Source of the DNA: Halorhabdus sp. BNX81
Lineage (GTDB): Archaea; Halobacteriota; Halobacteria; Halobacteriales; Haloarculaceae
Direction: 5' to 3'
DNA: 64,000 nucleotides
NCBI RefSeq assembly: GCF_029229925.1
Contig: NZ_CP107254.1
Coordinates: forward strand, 1,860,001-1,924,000
Shown piece by piece: positions 1 to 8,258 of this stretch. The translations under genes and the position numbers were made by a program. The notes beneath the pieces were generated by a model. The model saw nothing but the letters and a program-made list of their open reading frames with translations, did not search any database and was not told the DNA's origin. Positions within the stretch are counted from its first letter, which is position 1, and each line of letters begins with the position of its first letter.

Positions 1-37
1 AGGCATCCGGGGAGAGGACTTCGATTTCAGCGCGCAT
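1..37 (-). CDS. N-terminal fragment of an unidentified gene cut by the window edge
   Basis: Only about 12 codons of this minus-strand gene lie in the window. The frame opens with ATG at 37 and runs MRAEIEVLSPDA to the left edge. A TATA-like stretch (TTACATATAC on the plus strand, 49-58) sits about 17-20 bp upstream, which fits a leaderless start. A second in-frame ATG at 46 is possible. No function can be assigned from so short a piece. Confidence 0.4.
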   Translation of the reverse strand, partial: MRAEIEVLSPDA

Positions 38-207
38 ACCGGGCATTGTTACATATACGTTGGGCGAGTATCGGCATAATCCAACGGGCCATTCTCAGCC
101 AGTGAAAACGAACGGGCCAACCGGATATCCGGCAAGAGCAACCGGAAGCCGTCCCTCGGGGAGAGGAATGGAAAAAACACTTTGGAGGTGACCGCGAGTG
201 AGCGTAC

Positions 208-1176
208 ATGCAAGCCGTCGTACTCGCTGGTGGCTACGCCACGCGGCTGTGGCCCGTGACCCGCAACCGCCCGAAAATGCTCCTCCCGATCGGTGACACG
301 ACCGTCATCGATCGTGTCCTTGCGGAACTAGAATCCGACGACCGAATCGAGGACGTCTACGTTTCGACTAACGAACGGTTCGCCGACGACTTCCTCGATC
401 ACATCGCCGAAACGGATTTCCAGAAACCGACGCTCTCGGTCGAGGAGACCGTCGAGGAGGACGAGAAGTTCGGCGTCATCGGAGCACTTGCCCAACTCGT
501 CGACCGCGAGGGATTGCACGGCGAAGATCTGCTTGTCGTCGCCGGTGACAATCTCATCAGCTTCGACCTGAGCGAGTTCATCGATACCTTCGAACGCAAC
601 GACGCGCCCACGCTAGCCGCCTACGACGTTGGCTCGCGCGAGCGGGCGAAATCCTACGGACTCATCAACGTCGAGGGCAGCCAGGTCGTCGATTTCCAGG
701 AGAAACCCGACGATCCGGACAGTACGCTGGTCTCGATCGCGTGCTACGGCTTCCCCGCCGAAGACGTCCGCTTCGAGGAGTACCTCGACGGTGGCAACAA
801 CCCGGACGAGCCGGGCTGGTTCATCGAGTGGCTCGTCGACCGTGGCGATGTCCACGCCTTCACGTTCGACGGTGCGTGGTTCGACATCGGCACGCCGGAG
901 AGCTATCTCGACGCGATCCAGTGGGCCCTGGAGGGGGACAGCGTGATCGCCAGCTCGGCGACCGTCGAGAACGCAGAAATCGGGGGCAACGTACACGTCC
1001 TCCCTGGTGGCGAGATCGTCGATTCGACCGTCGAGGACTCGATCGTCTTCGCCGACGCGACGATCCGGGACTGTGAGATCCGGGATTCGATCATCGACGA
1101 GGAGACGCACGTCGAACATCTCGATCTCGCCGGGGCGCTCATCGGGGCCCACACCGAGATCACCAACGGAATGTAG
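208..1176 (+). CDS. Sugar-phosphate nucleotidyltransferase (RmlA/GlmU-like)
   Basis: Predicted to couple an NTP to a sugar 1-phosphate, giving an NDP-sugar for surface glycan or S-layer glycoprotein synthesis. The N-terminus carries the nucleotide-binding signature LAGGYATRLWP (residues 6-16), followed by NRPKML with the conserved lysine at 23. A GDN metal/substrate motif lies near residue 112. From about residue 245 the protein changes to short repeats with regular Ile/Val (TVENAEIGGNV, STVEDSIVF), typical of a C-terminal left-handed beta-helix. Length 322 aa is normal for archaeal members. ATG 208 is chosen because the family signature starts straight after it. A GGAGGTGA sequence at 184-191 lies 16 nt upstream, rather far for a working ribosome binding site. 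The exact sugar substrate cannot be read from sequence. Confidence 0.88.
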   Translation: MQAVVLAGGYATRLWPVTRNRPKMLLPIGDTTVIDRVLAELESDDRIEDVYVSTNERFADDFLDHIAETDFQKPTLSVEETVEEDEKFGVIGALAQLVDREGLHGEDLLVVAGDNLISFDLSEFIDTFERNDAPTLAAYDVGSRERAKSYGLINVEGSQVVDFQEKPDDPDSTLVSIACYGFPAEDVRFEEYLDGGNNPDEPGWFIEWLVDRGDVHAFTFDGAWFDIGTPESYLDAIQWALEGDSVIASSATVENAEIGGNVHVLPGGEIVDSTVEDSIVFADATIRDCEIRDSIIDEETHVEHLDLAGALIGAHTEITNGM

Positions 1177-1238
1177 GGCGGCCGGACGATCGGTTCCGGA
1201 GCGAACGTTGATGGGGGACGTTCCCCAACGCTTGAGTG

Positions 1239-1436
1239 ATGAACACCGACTTGATTCGCGATCTCGCCCCACACTACGCCGTGATGGTCACTCTGGCGTA
1301 CCTGACGCTGACTATCGCGAACAGGATCGTCGGCCCACTCGAGTTCTGGGTCGAACTCGCGGGCATCATCGTCATCTTCTTCGGCTATCGCGTCGCCATC
1401 GTTCGGACCGGATACGGCCCCGATATCTGGGAGTGA
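1239..1436 (+). CDS. Small two-helix membrane protein
   Basis: A 65-aa protein with two hydrophobic segments (about residues 14-28 and 35-53) and a short polar C-terminus ending DIWE. ATG 1239 is preferred over the in-frame GTG one codon earlier. It follows the nucleotidyltransferase by 62 bp on the same strand. No domain is recognised; small membrane proteins of this shape are common in haloarchaea. The codon bias matches its neighbours, which supports it being real. Confidence 0.6.
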   Translation: MNTDLIRDLAPHYAVMVTLAYLTLTIANRIVGPLEFWVELAGIIVIFFGYRVAIVRTGYGPDIWE

Positions 1437-1472
1437 GCGTCCCCGCGTCGGGCCGACGTCTGTTTCCCTTCG

Positions 1473-2201
1473 TTACCCCAGCCGCGCGTTCTCGATCCGG
1501 ATCGAGCCCCTGGTGCCGTCCCACTCAGTCGTGTATTCGAGTTCGATCGGGCGATCCATGTGCGGGCCGTCCGTGACCAGCGTCTCGAACTCGCCGCCCT
1601 CGCCCAAGATGTGAACCCCGTATTCGGCATTGAGTTCACGAAGTTCGGCAAGCGCGTCCGCATCGAGTTGCCGGCCGAGCCAGGATTCGTCGAGACCGGC
1701 CGCCGACACGCTGACGATCCGGATTTCGAATCCGGCTTCGAGCATCGCTTCCGCGAGATCAACCGGATCGCGCTGCCAAAGCGGGGCGTACAGCTCCGCG
1801 TCGAGCCGGTCGGCCAGCCGCTCGATGCGACTGGTCTGGAACTCGCTCTCGACAGCCCCGGCGACGATTCCAGCGATTCCGCCGTCGAGTTCGGTGTCGA
1901 GTTCGTCCAGGGCGGCCGCCAGTGGTTCGAGTTCGCGGTCGCCCTGCGCGCCGGCGTCCGTCACATCCCCCGCCCCGAAATCAGCGGGTTCGACTTCCAG
2001 AAGTGGAATGTCGACGCTCTCGGCAGCCAGGCGAGCCAGTTCCGTCGCCGGGACGTGATACATGTACGAATCGCCGGCCGGGTGAACGGTGAGGAGTCGC
2101 TCGACGGGACGGCCGTCTTCGAGCCCCCGATACAGTGCCCACGAGGAGTCCTTGCCGCCGGAGAAGAGACTTACCCACGCGCCGTCGGCGGTCTCGGTCA
2201 T
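1473..2201 (-). CDS. Diphthine--ammonia ligase family protein (Dph6-like ATP pyrophosphatase)
   Basis: Predicted to use ATP and ammonium to amidate diphthine on elongation factor 2, the last step of diphthamide formation. The PP-loop ATP-binding motif SGGKDS is at residues 14-19. The C-terminal family hallmark GEGGEFETLVTDGP is present close to the end. Length is 242 aa, near the usual archaeal size. The start at 2201 places the PP-loop at the normal distance from the N-terminus; a longer frame upstream has no conserved sequence. Archaeal annotations of this family also use the neutral name ATP-binding (COG2102) protein, so the enzymatic role is inferred from the family. Confidence 0.85.
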   Translation of the reverse strand: MTETADGAWVSLFSGGKDSSWALYRGLEDGRPVERLLTVHPAGDSYMYHVPATELARLAAESVDIPLLEVEPADFGAGDVTDAGAQGDRELEPLAAALDELDTELDGGIAGIVAGAVESEFQTSRIERLADRLDAELYAPLWQRDPVDLAEAMLEAGFEIRIVSVSAAGLDESWLGRQLDADALAELRELNAEYGVHILGEGGEFETLVTDGPHMDRPIELEYTTEWDGTRGSIRIENARLG

Positions 2202-2263
2202 ACGCCGGCTAGTCGAACGGAGTGGTTGAGTGTTGCGGTCGGGAAGCCGTCCCGGGGACGCTT

Positions 2264-2416
2264 CTACCGGGCGACGGTGACCGTGACGGCCCCACACGAA
2301 CACTCGTAGACGTGGCGGGTCCCGCCCGGCGACTCGTAGACGATCTGTCGATCGTCACGGTGGAGCCGCTGATCACACCCGTCGGCCTCACAGGTCGGCG
2401 TGAGCGATTCAAGCAT
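2264..2416 (-). CDS. Small zinc-binding protein
   Basis: A 50-aa protein with four cysteines (C9, C14, C39, C41) arranged C-x4-C and C-x-C, a spacing consistent with one zinc ribbon. It lies upstream of the Dph6-like gene on the same strand. ATG 2416 is the first start that gives a compact protein; longer readings add low-complexity arginine/serine sequence overlapping the neighbouring gene's upstream region. Short zinc-ribbon proteins of unknown role are abundant in haloarchaea. No partner can be inferred. Confidence 0.6.
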   Translation of the reverse strand: MLESLTPTCEADGCDQRLHRDDRQIVYESPGGTRHVYECSCGAVTVTVAR

Positions 2417-2564
2417 ATGTATCACTGTGTCCCCAGGGGACATGAAGGCGCGCCAACCCCGGAGTGAAACTGAAAGTGACGGACGACGGCACGGAAACTC
2501 GACAACCGGTCGGGACGAGTCGGCGTACGTAAAGGATATGCCGACGGCGGCCCCCGCCACACGT

Positions 2565-4412
2565 ATGGTGAACGAGTGGCGGGCTGCGACAGTCGAGCCG
2601 GGCGGCGACCAGCCCGCTCCGGCGACCTGGGAGCCGGTCGAGGTGCCGGGGCGGCCGGCGGATTTCGCCGGTAGCGACGCCGTGGCGTATCGATCGACGT
2701 TCGAAGACCCGAGAGACGGTGACGAGCACGCGATGGTCGTCTTCGAGGGCGTCTACGCACACGCTCGCGTCTGGCTGAACGATACCTTCCTGGGCGAGCA
2801 CGACACCTACTTCGAGCCGCTGCGACTCCGGCTCGACGGGGCGCTTGCGCCCGAAAACGAACTCGTCGTCGAATGTCGACGGCCTGACGATCGCTTCGGC
2901 GGGAGCTACGAGACCGACGACGTCCCGGACGAACGTGCCGTCCCCGGTATCTGGTGGAATGCCGACATCGCGACCTACACCGACTCTCACATCCTCGATC
3001 TCTCGGCTCGACCACGAGTCGACGACGACGGCGCGCGCTTCGAAGTGCGGACGACTATCCTGGCCGAGACGGATCTCGAGGATCGCGTCACCTTCTCCGT
3101 CAAACCCGAAGGATCACGACGGGGCCGGGGAATGATGGACCGCACGTCGGTAACGGCGGCGGCCGGGGAGCGAACGACCGTCGAGTACACGATCGACGTT
3201 CGGGATCCGGCACTCTGGTGGCCCCACGACCTCGGCGAGCAGAATCGGTACGTTCTCCGGGCGAAACTCGGCGACGACGAACGAACGCTGACGACGGGCC
3301 TATGCTCGATCCGTTACGATGACAACGATGGAATCCGGGTCAACGACACCCCAATCACAGCCCGGGGCGTCGGCTTGCTCGCGGCTGAACCGGCGGATAT
3401 CGAGCAGGCGGTCGGGCTCAACGCCAACCTGGTCCGGGCTCACGCACACGTCCCGTCGCCGGCAGTATACGAGGCGGCCGACGAGGCCGGTGTGCTCGTC
3501 TGGCAGGATCTCCCGCTGACCGGGCCGGGACCGTTCGACATCGAGCGCGGCCGAACACTGGTCGATCGGATCGTCTCCGCGTACGATCACCACCCCGGGC
3601 TGGCAGCGATCAGCGTCCACGACGACCCGATCTCACTGAGTGACGGTGCGCTCGGGTCGGGTCTTCTCGATCGACTCCGCCTGCGATGGCGACGGTTTCG
3701 AGCGGACTACGACCACGAACCCGCCGAAACCGTCGCGGAGGCGGTTCCCGACGAGATTGTTGCGCTTCCCGTCGTCGGACCGCCGGGGATCGAACCTGAC
3801 GCGACAGCGCTGTATCCCGGGTGGAAGTACGGGGACGCGGCCGACGTCGACCAACTGCTGGATCGGCATCCCGCGCTCGAGGCGATCGTCGGCGAGTACG
3901 GTGCCGGTTCCATCGGTGTCCCGGATCCCGAGAACATGGCCGGGTTCGACCAGGAGATCCACGACACACACGTTTCCGGCGGCATCGAACCGTCACAGGC
4001 CTATCAGCGGTCCGTTATCAAAACAATCACTGAACGACTCCGATTGCGAGCGTCGGATGTGATCGTGGCTGCCTCGCTTCGCGATCTCTCGGACGCTGGG
4101 ATGGGTGTCCTGACCCGTAACGGCAAACCCAAACAAGCACATGACGCACTCACCGACGCCTTCGAGCCGGTCCAGGCCGTGCTCGCGGAGCCTTCCCCTG
4201 GCGCTGAATCCGACGTTGTCGTCCTCAATGACACCCCGAGCGAGGTCGTCGGCCATCTCTCGTGGGACATCGACGGCGATACCGACGAAACGGCGGTCTC
4301 GGTCGGTGCCGACAGTCGCAAAACAGTCGCGTCACTCTCGATACCCACGGACGCCGAATTCGTCACCCTCTCGCTCACGGGCCGATCGGCCACGAACACC
4401 TACCGCTTATAA
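2565..4412 (+). CDS. Glycoside hydrolase family 2-like protein, catalytic acid/base apparently altered
   Basis: A 615-aa protein with GH2 layout: an N-terminal jelly-roll sugar-binding domain (about residues 20-160, with VWLNDTFLGEHDTYFEP), an immunoglobulin-like domain (about 165-270) and a TIM-barrel part (about 280-520). GH2 enzymes use an Asn-Glu acid/base pair and a later Glu nucleophile. Here the nucleophile-type motif GEYG is present (E444), but at the acid/base position the sequence reads SVHDDP (H352-D353-D354). Activity is therefore uncertain. ATG 2565 is preferred: a TATA-like TACGTAAAGG stretch at 2525-2534 suits a leaderless transcript, and earlier starts (2400, 2538) add unconserved residues. 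It is an orphan gene with no transporter next to it. Confidence 0.72.
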   Translation: MVNEWRAATVEPGGDQPAPATWEPVEVPGRPADFAGSDAVAYRSTFEDPRDGDEHAMVVFEGVYAHARVWLNDTFLGEHDTYFEPLRLRLDGALAPENELVVECRRPDDRFGGSYETDDVPDERAVPGIWWNADIATYTDSHILDLSARPRVDDDGARFEVRTTILAETDLEDRVTFSVKPEGSRRGRGMMDRTSVTAAAGERTTVEYTIDVRDPALWWPHDLGEQNRYVLRAKLGDDERTLTTGLCSIRYDDNDGIRVNDTPITARGVGLLAAEPADIEQAVGLNANLVRAHAHVPSPAVYEAADEAGVLVWQDLPLTGPGPFDIERGRTLVDRIVSAYDHHPGLAAISVHDDPISLSDGALGSGLLDRLRLRWRRFRADYDHEPAETVAEAVPDEIVALPVVGPPGIEPDATALYPGWKYGDAADVDQLLDRHPALEAIVGEYGAGSIGVPDPENMAGFDQEIHDTHVSGGIEPSQAYQRSVIKTITERLRLRASDVIVAASLRDLSDAGMGVLTRNGKPKQAHDALTDAFEPVQAVLAEPSPGAESDVVVLNDTPSEVVGHLSWDIDGDTDETAVSVGADSRKTVASLSIPTDAEFVTLSLTGRSATNTYRL

Positions 4413-4580
4413 ACGTCCGTGTGAGTGGTTAACATCCACGGAGAGGAGGCCTGAGGCGTGTGATACGCCGAACCACTGGCCGCATTCACCGGAATACTTA
4501 AATGAGTGTCTCCTGTAATACGAGATACCTGAACGCCCCGAGCGTTCGGCAGTATCGTGCGACGCCCAAAATGACAGGGA

Positions 4581-4592
4581 ATCTAGTTATAA
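4581..4592 (+). promoter_or_regulatory. TATA-like box upstream of the coiled-coil gene
   Basis: The stretch TAGTTATAAGGC matches a haloarchaeal TATA element. Transcription from it would start near 4612 and give a 5' leader of about 48 nt. A GGAG ribosome binding site lies at 4651-4654 just before ATG 4660. Unlike many neighbours, this gene therefore appears to have a leader. Confidence 0.45.
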
Positions 4593-4659
4593 GGCGAAAG
4601 CAAGTCGGTAGCGACTGTACTGTCGAACGCCGGAGCGGGAATGGCACAGAGGAGTAATC

Positions 4660-5550
4660 ATGACAGACTCGATTGATGAATCAAAGAACGTATCGGTAAC
4701 TGACGAAGACCTCGAAACCAAATCGAAAGGCGAACTTATCAAGCTCGCCGGGCAGCTCCGGGATCGACGGAACGATCTCAATCAGATGGCGTCCGAGCGC
4801 GCCTCGGATCGAGACGACCTCAACGCGAAAACTCGCGAGAAGGTCGACGAGGCCCAGGAGCACCGCGAGAAGCGCGACGAGCTCAACGAGCAAGTCCAGG
4901 AACACAAGGAAAAGCGCAACGAGCTCAACGCGAAGGCCAACGAGCTGTTCGAGGAGGTCGAGGACAAAAAGGAGGAGATGGAGCTCGACGAGGGCAAAAG
5001 CGTCGACCAACTCGAAGACGAGATCGAGGACCTCGAATTCAAACAGCAGACTGAAGTACTTTCCTCCGAGGACGAGCAGGAACTCATCGAGAAGATCGAG
5101 GCCAAACGCGAGAAGCTCGCCGAGCGCAAGGAAAAGCTAGAGCAGACCGACGACATCGATGAGATCAAGGCCGAGGCCCAGGAGATCCGCTCCGAAGCGA
5201 GTAAACACCACCAGAAGGTGACCGAACTCGCCGACGAAGCCCAGGAACATCACAACGAGATGATCGAGGCCTATCGCGAGGCCGACGAGATCCGCGACGA
5301 GGCCGACGAGATGCACGAGAAGTTCGTCGAGGCCCAGGAGGCAGCCGATCAGCACCACGAGGACTTCGTGCGCGTCCAGAAACGGCTTCGCGAACTCGAC
5401 AAGGAAGAGGAAGAAGAAGAGCGTTCGCGCCGCGAGGAAGAGCAGGAAGCCGCCCGCGAGGAGGCCGAGGAGATCTACCAGGAGTTCAAGGACGGCGAAA
5501 CCCTCGATACCGAGGACCTGATGAAACTCCAGAAGACGGGACTGCTGTAA
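4660..5550 (+). CDS. Coiled-coil protein, DUF7121 family
   Basis: A 296-aa, almost entirely helical and highly charged protein. From about residue 25 to 270 it shows repeated units such as EHREKRDELNE and QEHKEKRNELNA, indicating long coiled coils. There is no signal peptide or membrane segment, so it is cytoplasmic. It matches the widespread haloarchaeal coiled-coil family DUF7121, whose role is unknown; its shape suggests a structural or scaffold protein. The start at 4660 has a GGAG Shine-Dalgarno 5 nt upstream. A T6 run directly follows the stop. Confidence 0.8.
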   Translation: MTDSIDESKNVSVTDEDLETKSKGELIKLAGQLRDRRNDLNQMASERASDRDDLNAKTREKVDEAQEHREKRDELNEQVQEHKEKRNELNAKANELFEEVEDKKEEMELDEGKSVDQLEDEIEDLEFKQQTEVLSSEDEQELIEKIEAKREKLAERKEKLEQTDDIDEIKAEAQEIRSEASKHHQKVTELADEAQEHHNEMIEAYREADEIRDEADEMHEKFVEAQEAADQHHEDFVRVQKRLRELDKEEEEEERSRREEEQEAAREEAEEIYQEFKDGETLDTEDLMKLQKTGLL

Positions 5551-5560
5551 GTTTTTTCGC
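5551..5560 (+). terminator. T-rich terminator after the DUF7121 gene
   Basis: A run of six T (5552-5557) begins directly after the stop codon, followed by a second T-rich patch near 5592-5598. Poly-T tracts are the usual archaeal intrinsic termination signal. No strong hairpin precedes it. Confidence 0.45.
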
Positions 5561-5621
5561 CACTCATTCTCGTTTGGCGGGTTGCTTGGGATTTTTATGG
5601 ATCGGTAGCGTCCGATAAACT

Positions 5622-6767
5622 GTGAGCACGCTGGTGGTGTGCCTGGACCGCGGGGGTGACCTGGCGAGCGTCGCGGACCCGCCGATCGTCGGGACCGAGG
5701 CAGTCGAATCGCTCGTCACCGAGTTCGGCGTCGACGACCCGGAGGACAGTCGGGTCAACTGTCTGCTCGAAGGGTTGCGCGTCGCCCGCGATCTCGAAGC
5801 CGACGACGAAGCGGTAACTGTAGCCGTGATCTCCGGGAACGGCGAGACGGTCGGCGTGAGCCGGTCGGTCGCCAGACAGACCGAGCAACTGCTCTCCGCT
5901 CACGAGCCGGACTCGGCGATCGTCGTCACCGACAGCACGGAAGACGAGCGCCTCGTCCCGATCATCGAGAGCCGGGTCCCCGTCGACGCCGTCGACCGCG
6001 TGGTGGTCCGGCAGGCCCGGGACATCGAGTCGACGTACTACCTACTCAAGCAGTTCCTGGCCGACGAGGAACTTCGCGAGACCGTTTTAGTGCCGATCGG
6101 GGCCGCGCTGCTCGCGATGCCGATCCTCCTGCTGGTGGTCAACAGCGTGACGATGGCGCTTGGAGCGATCGCGGCAGCTGTTGGCCTCCTGTTGCTGTAC
6201 AAGGGGCTTGGGATCGACGAGTACGTCGAGACGCTGCCCGGCCAGATACACAACGCACTCTATTCCGGACAGGTGTCACTCGTGACGTATGTCGTCGCCG
6301 TGGGCCTCGCGTTGATCGGGTTTTTCGTCGGCGCGCTTGGCGTCTCGGCGACGGCCTCCGATAGCATCCTCATCCTGGCGATGCGGTTCGGATTCGATAG
6401 CGTCACCTGGCTGACCGCGGCTGCCCTGGCAGCGAGTACCGGCCGACTGCTCGATGAGTTGCTCCGTCGGGAAGGCGTCCGCAACGCCTACCTCAACCTG
6501 CCGTTTGGCGTGGTCGCTGTCGGCCTGGTCGTCCGTGGCGTCACCGGGTACTTCCTCGAACGGGCCGCAGTGTTCGCGGCGGTGACGGTCTCGTCGATCG
6601 ATCTCGGCGTCGTCACCGTCGAAGGATTTACGCTTGCACCGGGGACCAGACTCGCAATATTCCTCATCGCGGGGATCGTCGTCAGCCTCGTCGGCGTCCG
6701 GTTTGCCGCCTACTTCAGCGAGACGAACATCGAAGAGGAACTCGTCGATGAACGGGCGACTGAATAG
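5622..6767 (+). CDS. DUF373 family membrane protein
   Basis: A 381-aa protein with a soluble N-terminal domain (about residues 1-150, beginning STLVVCLDRGGDL) and a membrane domain with about six or seven helices (about 155-365). This arrangement is the archaeal DUF373 family, whose function is not established. The start is GTG at 5622; it gives the conserved TLVVCLDR opening and no better ATG exists nearby. The C-terminus is acidic and probably cytoplasmic. It stands alone between the coiled-coil and DUF371 genes. Confidence 0.85.
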   Translation: MSTLVVCLDRGGDLASVADPPIVGTEAVESLVTEFGVDDPEDSRVNCLLEGLRVARDLEADDEAVTVAVISGNGETVGVSRSVARQTEQLLSAHEPDSAIVVTDSTEDERLVPIIESRVPVDAVDRVVVRQARDIESTYYLLKQFLADEELRETVLVPIGAALLAMPILLLVVNSVTMALGAIAAAVGLLLLYKGLGIDEYVETLPGQIHNALYSGQVSLVTYVVAVGLALIGFFVGALGVSATASDSILILAMRFGFDSVTWLTAAALAASTGRLLDELLRREGVRNAYLNLPFGVVAVGLVVRGVTGYFLERAAVFAAVTVSSIDLGVVTVEGFTLAPGTRLAIFLIAGIVVSLVGVRFAAYFSETNIEEELVDERATE

Positions 6768-6850
6768 GTGGATTCTCGCGAAGCCACGCCATTTTCGGAG
6801 ACGATCAGCTGGATCAGACGGCTGAAGTGCGCCGAACCGAACCGACGTGT

Positions 6851-7264
6851 ATGGACGAAGTGATTCACGCCGATGGCCACGAGAACGTCACCGCCAGCCA
6901 CGAGAGCACGCTCGAACTCACGAGCGACGACTTCCTTACCCCGGCCGGGGATTGCATCGTCGGGATCGAGGCCGATCGCGTTCCCGCGGATTTCGATCCG
7001 GCGTTCGTCGAGGCGTGTCAGGACGCTACCGCCGAAATCACGGCCACACTCTCGACGGGCGACCACGAGGCCCGAATCACCGGTCGAGGGCACCCGGAAC
7101 TCTCCTTCGAGAACGACCGCTCGCTAGTGATCCGGACCAGCGAGTACGTCGACGACCGAACGGTCATGATCGACGCCGACGCCGCTGCGGCGGATCTGGA
7201 TCGCGAACTCGTCGACGCGCTGGCCGCCGGGGCGTCGGTGACGATGCGCCTCACCGTCGAGTAA
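6851..7264 (+). CDS. DUF371 family protein
   Basis: A 137-aa cytoplasmic protein. It begins MDEVIHADGHENVTASH, the typical opening of the archaeal DUF371 family (function unknown). No catalytic motif is recognised. ATG 6851 is chosen over an upstream in-frame start because family members begin at this motif. The gene precedes nth on the same strand with a 52-bp gap. Confidence 0.82.
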   Translation: MDEVIHADGHENVTASHESTLELTSDDFLTPAGDCIVGIEADRVPADFDPAFVEACQDATAEITATLSTGDHEARITGRGHPELSFENDRSLVIRTSEYVDDRTVMIDADAAAADLDRELVDALAAGASVTMRLTVE

Positions 7265-7316
7265 CGTCCCAAAATTGATGCGGTCGTTTTTGACGCTGCG
7301 CGAACCAAGACGAACC

Positions 7317-8138
7317 ATGAGCGAGGACGCCGAACCGGTCGAGAACATCAGCGGTGGCCCCGGCAGCGGCGGCTCGATGGATACCTTCGAGCCGAGCGAA
7401 AATGAGACGCGGGCTGCCAAGGTGGTCGACCGCCTGGGCGAACTGTACTGGCAGAAGACCTACGGCGGCCAGGACGCCTTCGAGTGTCTCGTCCGGACGA
7501 TCCTCAGCCAGAACACGAGCGACGTGGCGAGCCAGCCGGCCCACGACGCGTTGATGGACCGATACGGATCCGAGGAGGACGAAGTCGATCTCGTCGACGC
7601 CCTCGCCGACGCCGAACAGGCCGAACTCGCAGAGACGATCTCCGGGGCCGGCCTCCACAACCAGAAGTCCGCCCGGATCATCGAGATCGCCGAGCGCGTC
7701 CGCGAGGAGTACGGCGGCGAGGACGACTTCGACGCGTTCGTCCGCGAGGAGCCCGCCGAGGCAGTTCGGGAAACGCTGCTCGCGATGAACGGCGTCGGCC
7801 CCAAGACCGCCGACTGTGTCCTCCTCTTTGCTGGTGGACGCGACGGCGTCTTTCCGGTCGACACGCACGTCTACCGGATCTACCGCCGCCTCGGTATCGC
7901 CCCGCCGGACGCCGACCACGAGGCAGTCCGCGAGGTGCTCGAAGAGAAAGTGCCCAAGGGGAAATGTGGCTTCGGTCACACCGCGAGCATCCAGTTCGGC
8001 CGGGAGTACTGCAGCGCGCGCAAGCCGGCGTGTCTCGACGGTCCCGAGGCATGCCCGCTGTACGATCTCTGTGATCGCGTCGGTGTCGAGCCAGCGAGCG
8101 GCGATGTCGTCGATCCGGCCGAGACAGTCGGAAGCTGA
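7317..8138 (+). CDS. nth: Endonuclease III (DNA glycosylase/AP lyase)
   Basis: Removes oxidised pyrimidines and cleaves the abasic site during base excision repair. The helix-hairpin-helix region reads MNGVGPKTADCV, with the catalytic lysine at K163, and the catalytic aspartate is D182 in VDTHV. Four C-terminal cysteines for a 4Fe-4S cluster are present (CSARKPAC...CPLYDLC), spaced C-x6-C-x6-C-x5-C; the E. coli spacing is x6-x2-x5. The start at 7317 gives 273 aa with an about 30-residue low-complexity N-terminal extension (GGPGSGGS). Identification is firm. Confidence 0.93.
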   Translation: MSEDAEPVENISGGPGSGGSMDTFEPSENETRAAKVVDRLGELYWQKTYGGQDAFECLVRTILSQNTSDVASQPAHDALMDRYGSEEDEVDLVDALADAEQAELAETISGAGLHNQKSARIIEIAERVREEYGGEDDFDAFVREEPAEAVRETLLAMNGVGPKTADCVLLFAGGRDGVFPVDTHVYRIYRRLGIAPPDADHEAVREVLEEKVPKGKCGFGHTASIQFGREYCSARKPACLDGPEACPLYDLCDRVGVEPASGDVVDPAETVGS

Positions 8139-8258
8139 GAGATCGAGTGACCCTTGGCCGACACGGGAGGTATCGAAAGGGGCCGGTCGCTCGCGGTCGG
8201 CCAATGTATCGAACGAAGAGTCAGGCGAATTGCGGTCCCCTCCGACGCAAACCCCGGA

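Noticed and set aside
4531-4548. Small GAACGC/GCGTTC hairpin upstream of the DUF7121 gene as a riboswitch
   Set aside because: The stem is only 6 bp, lies upstream of the likely transcription start and has no conserved ligand-binding core.
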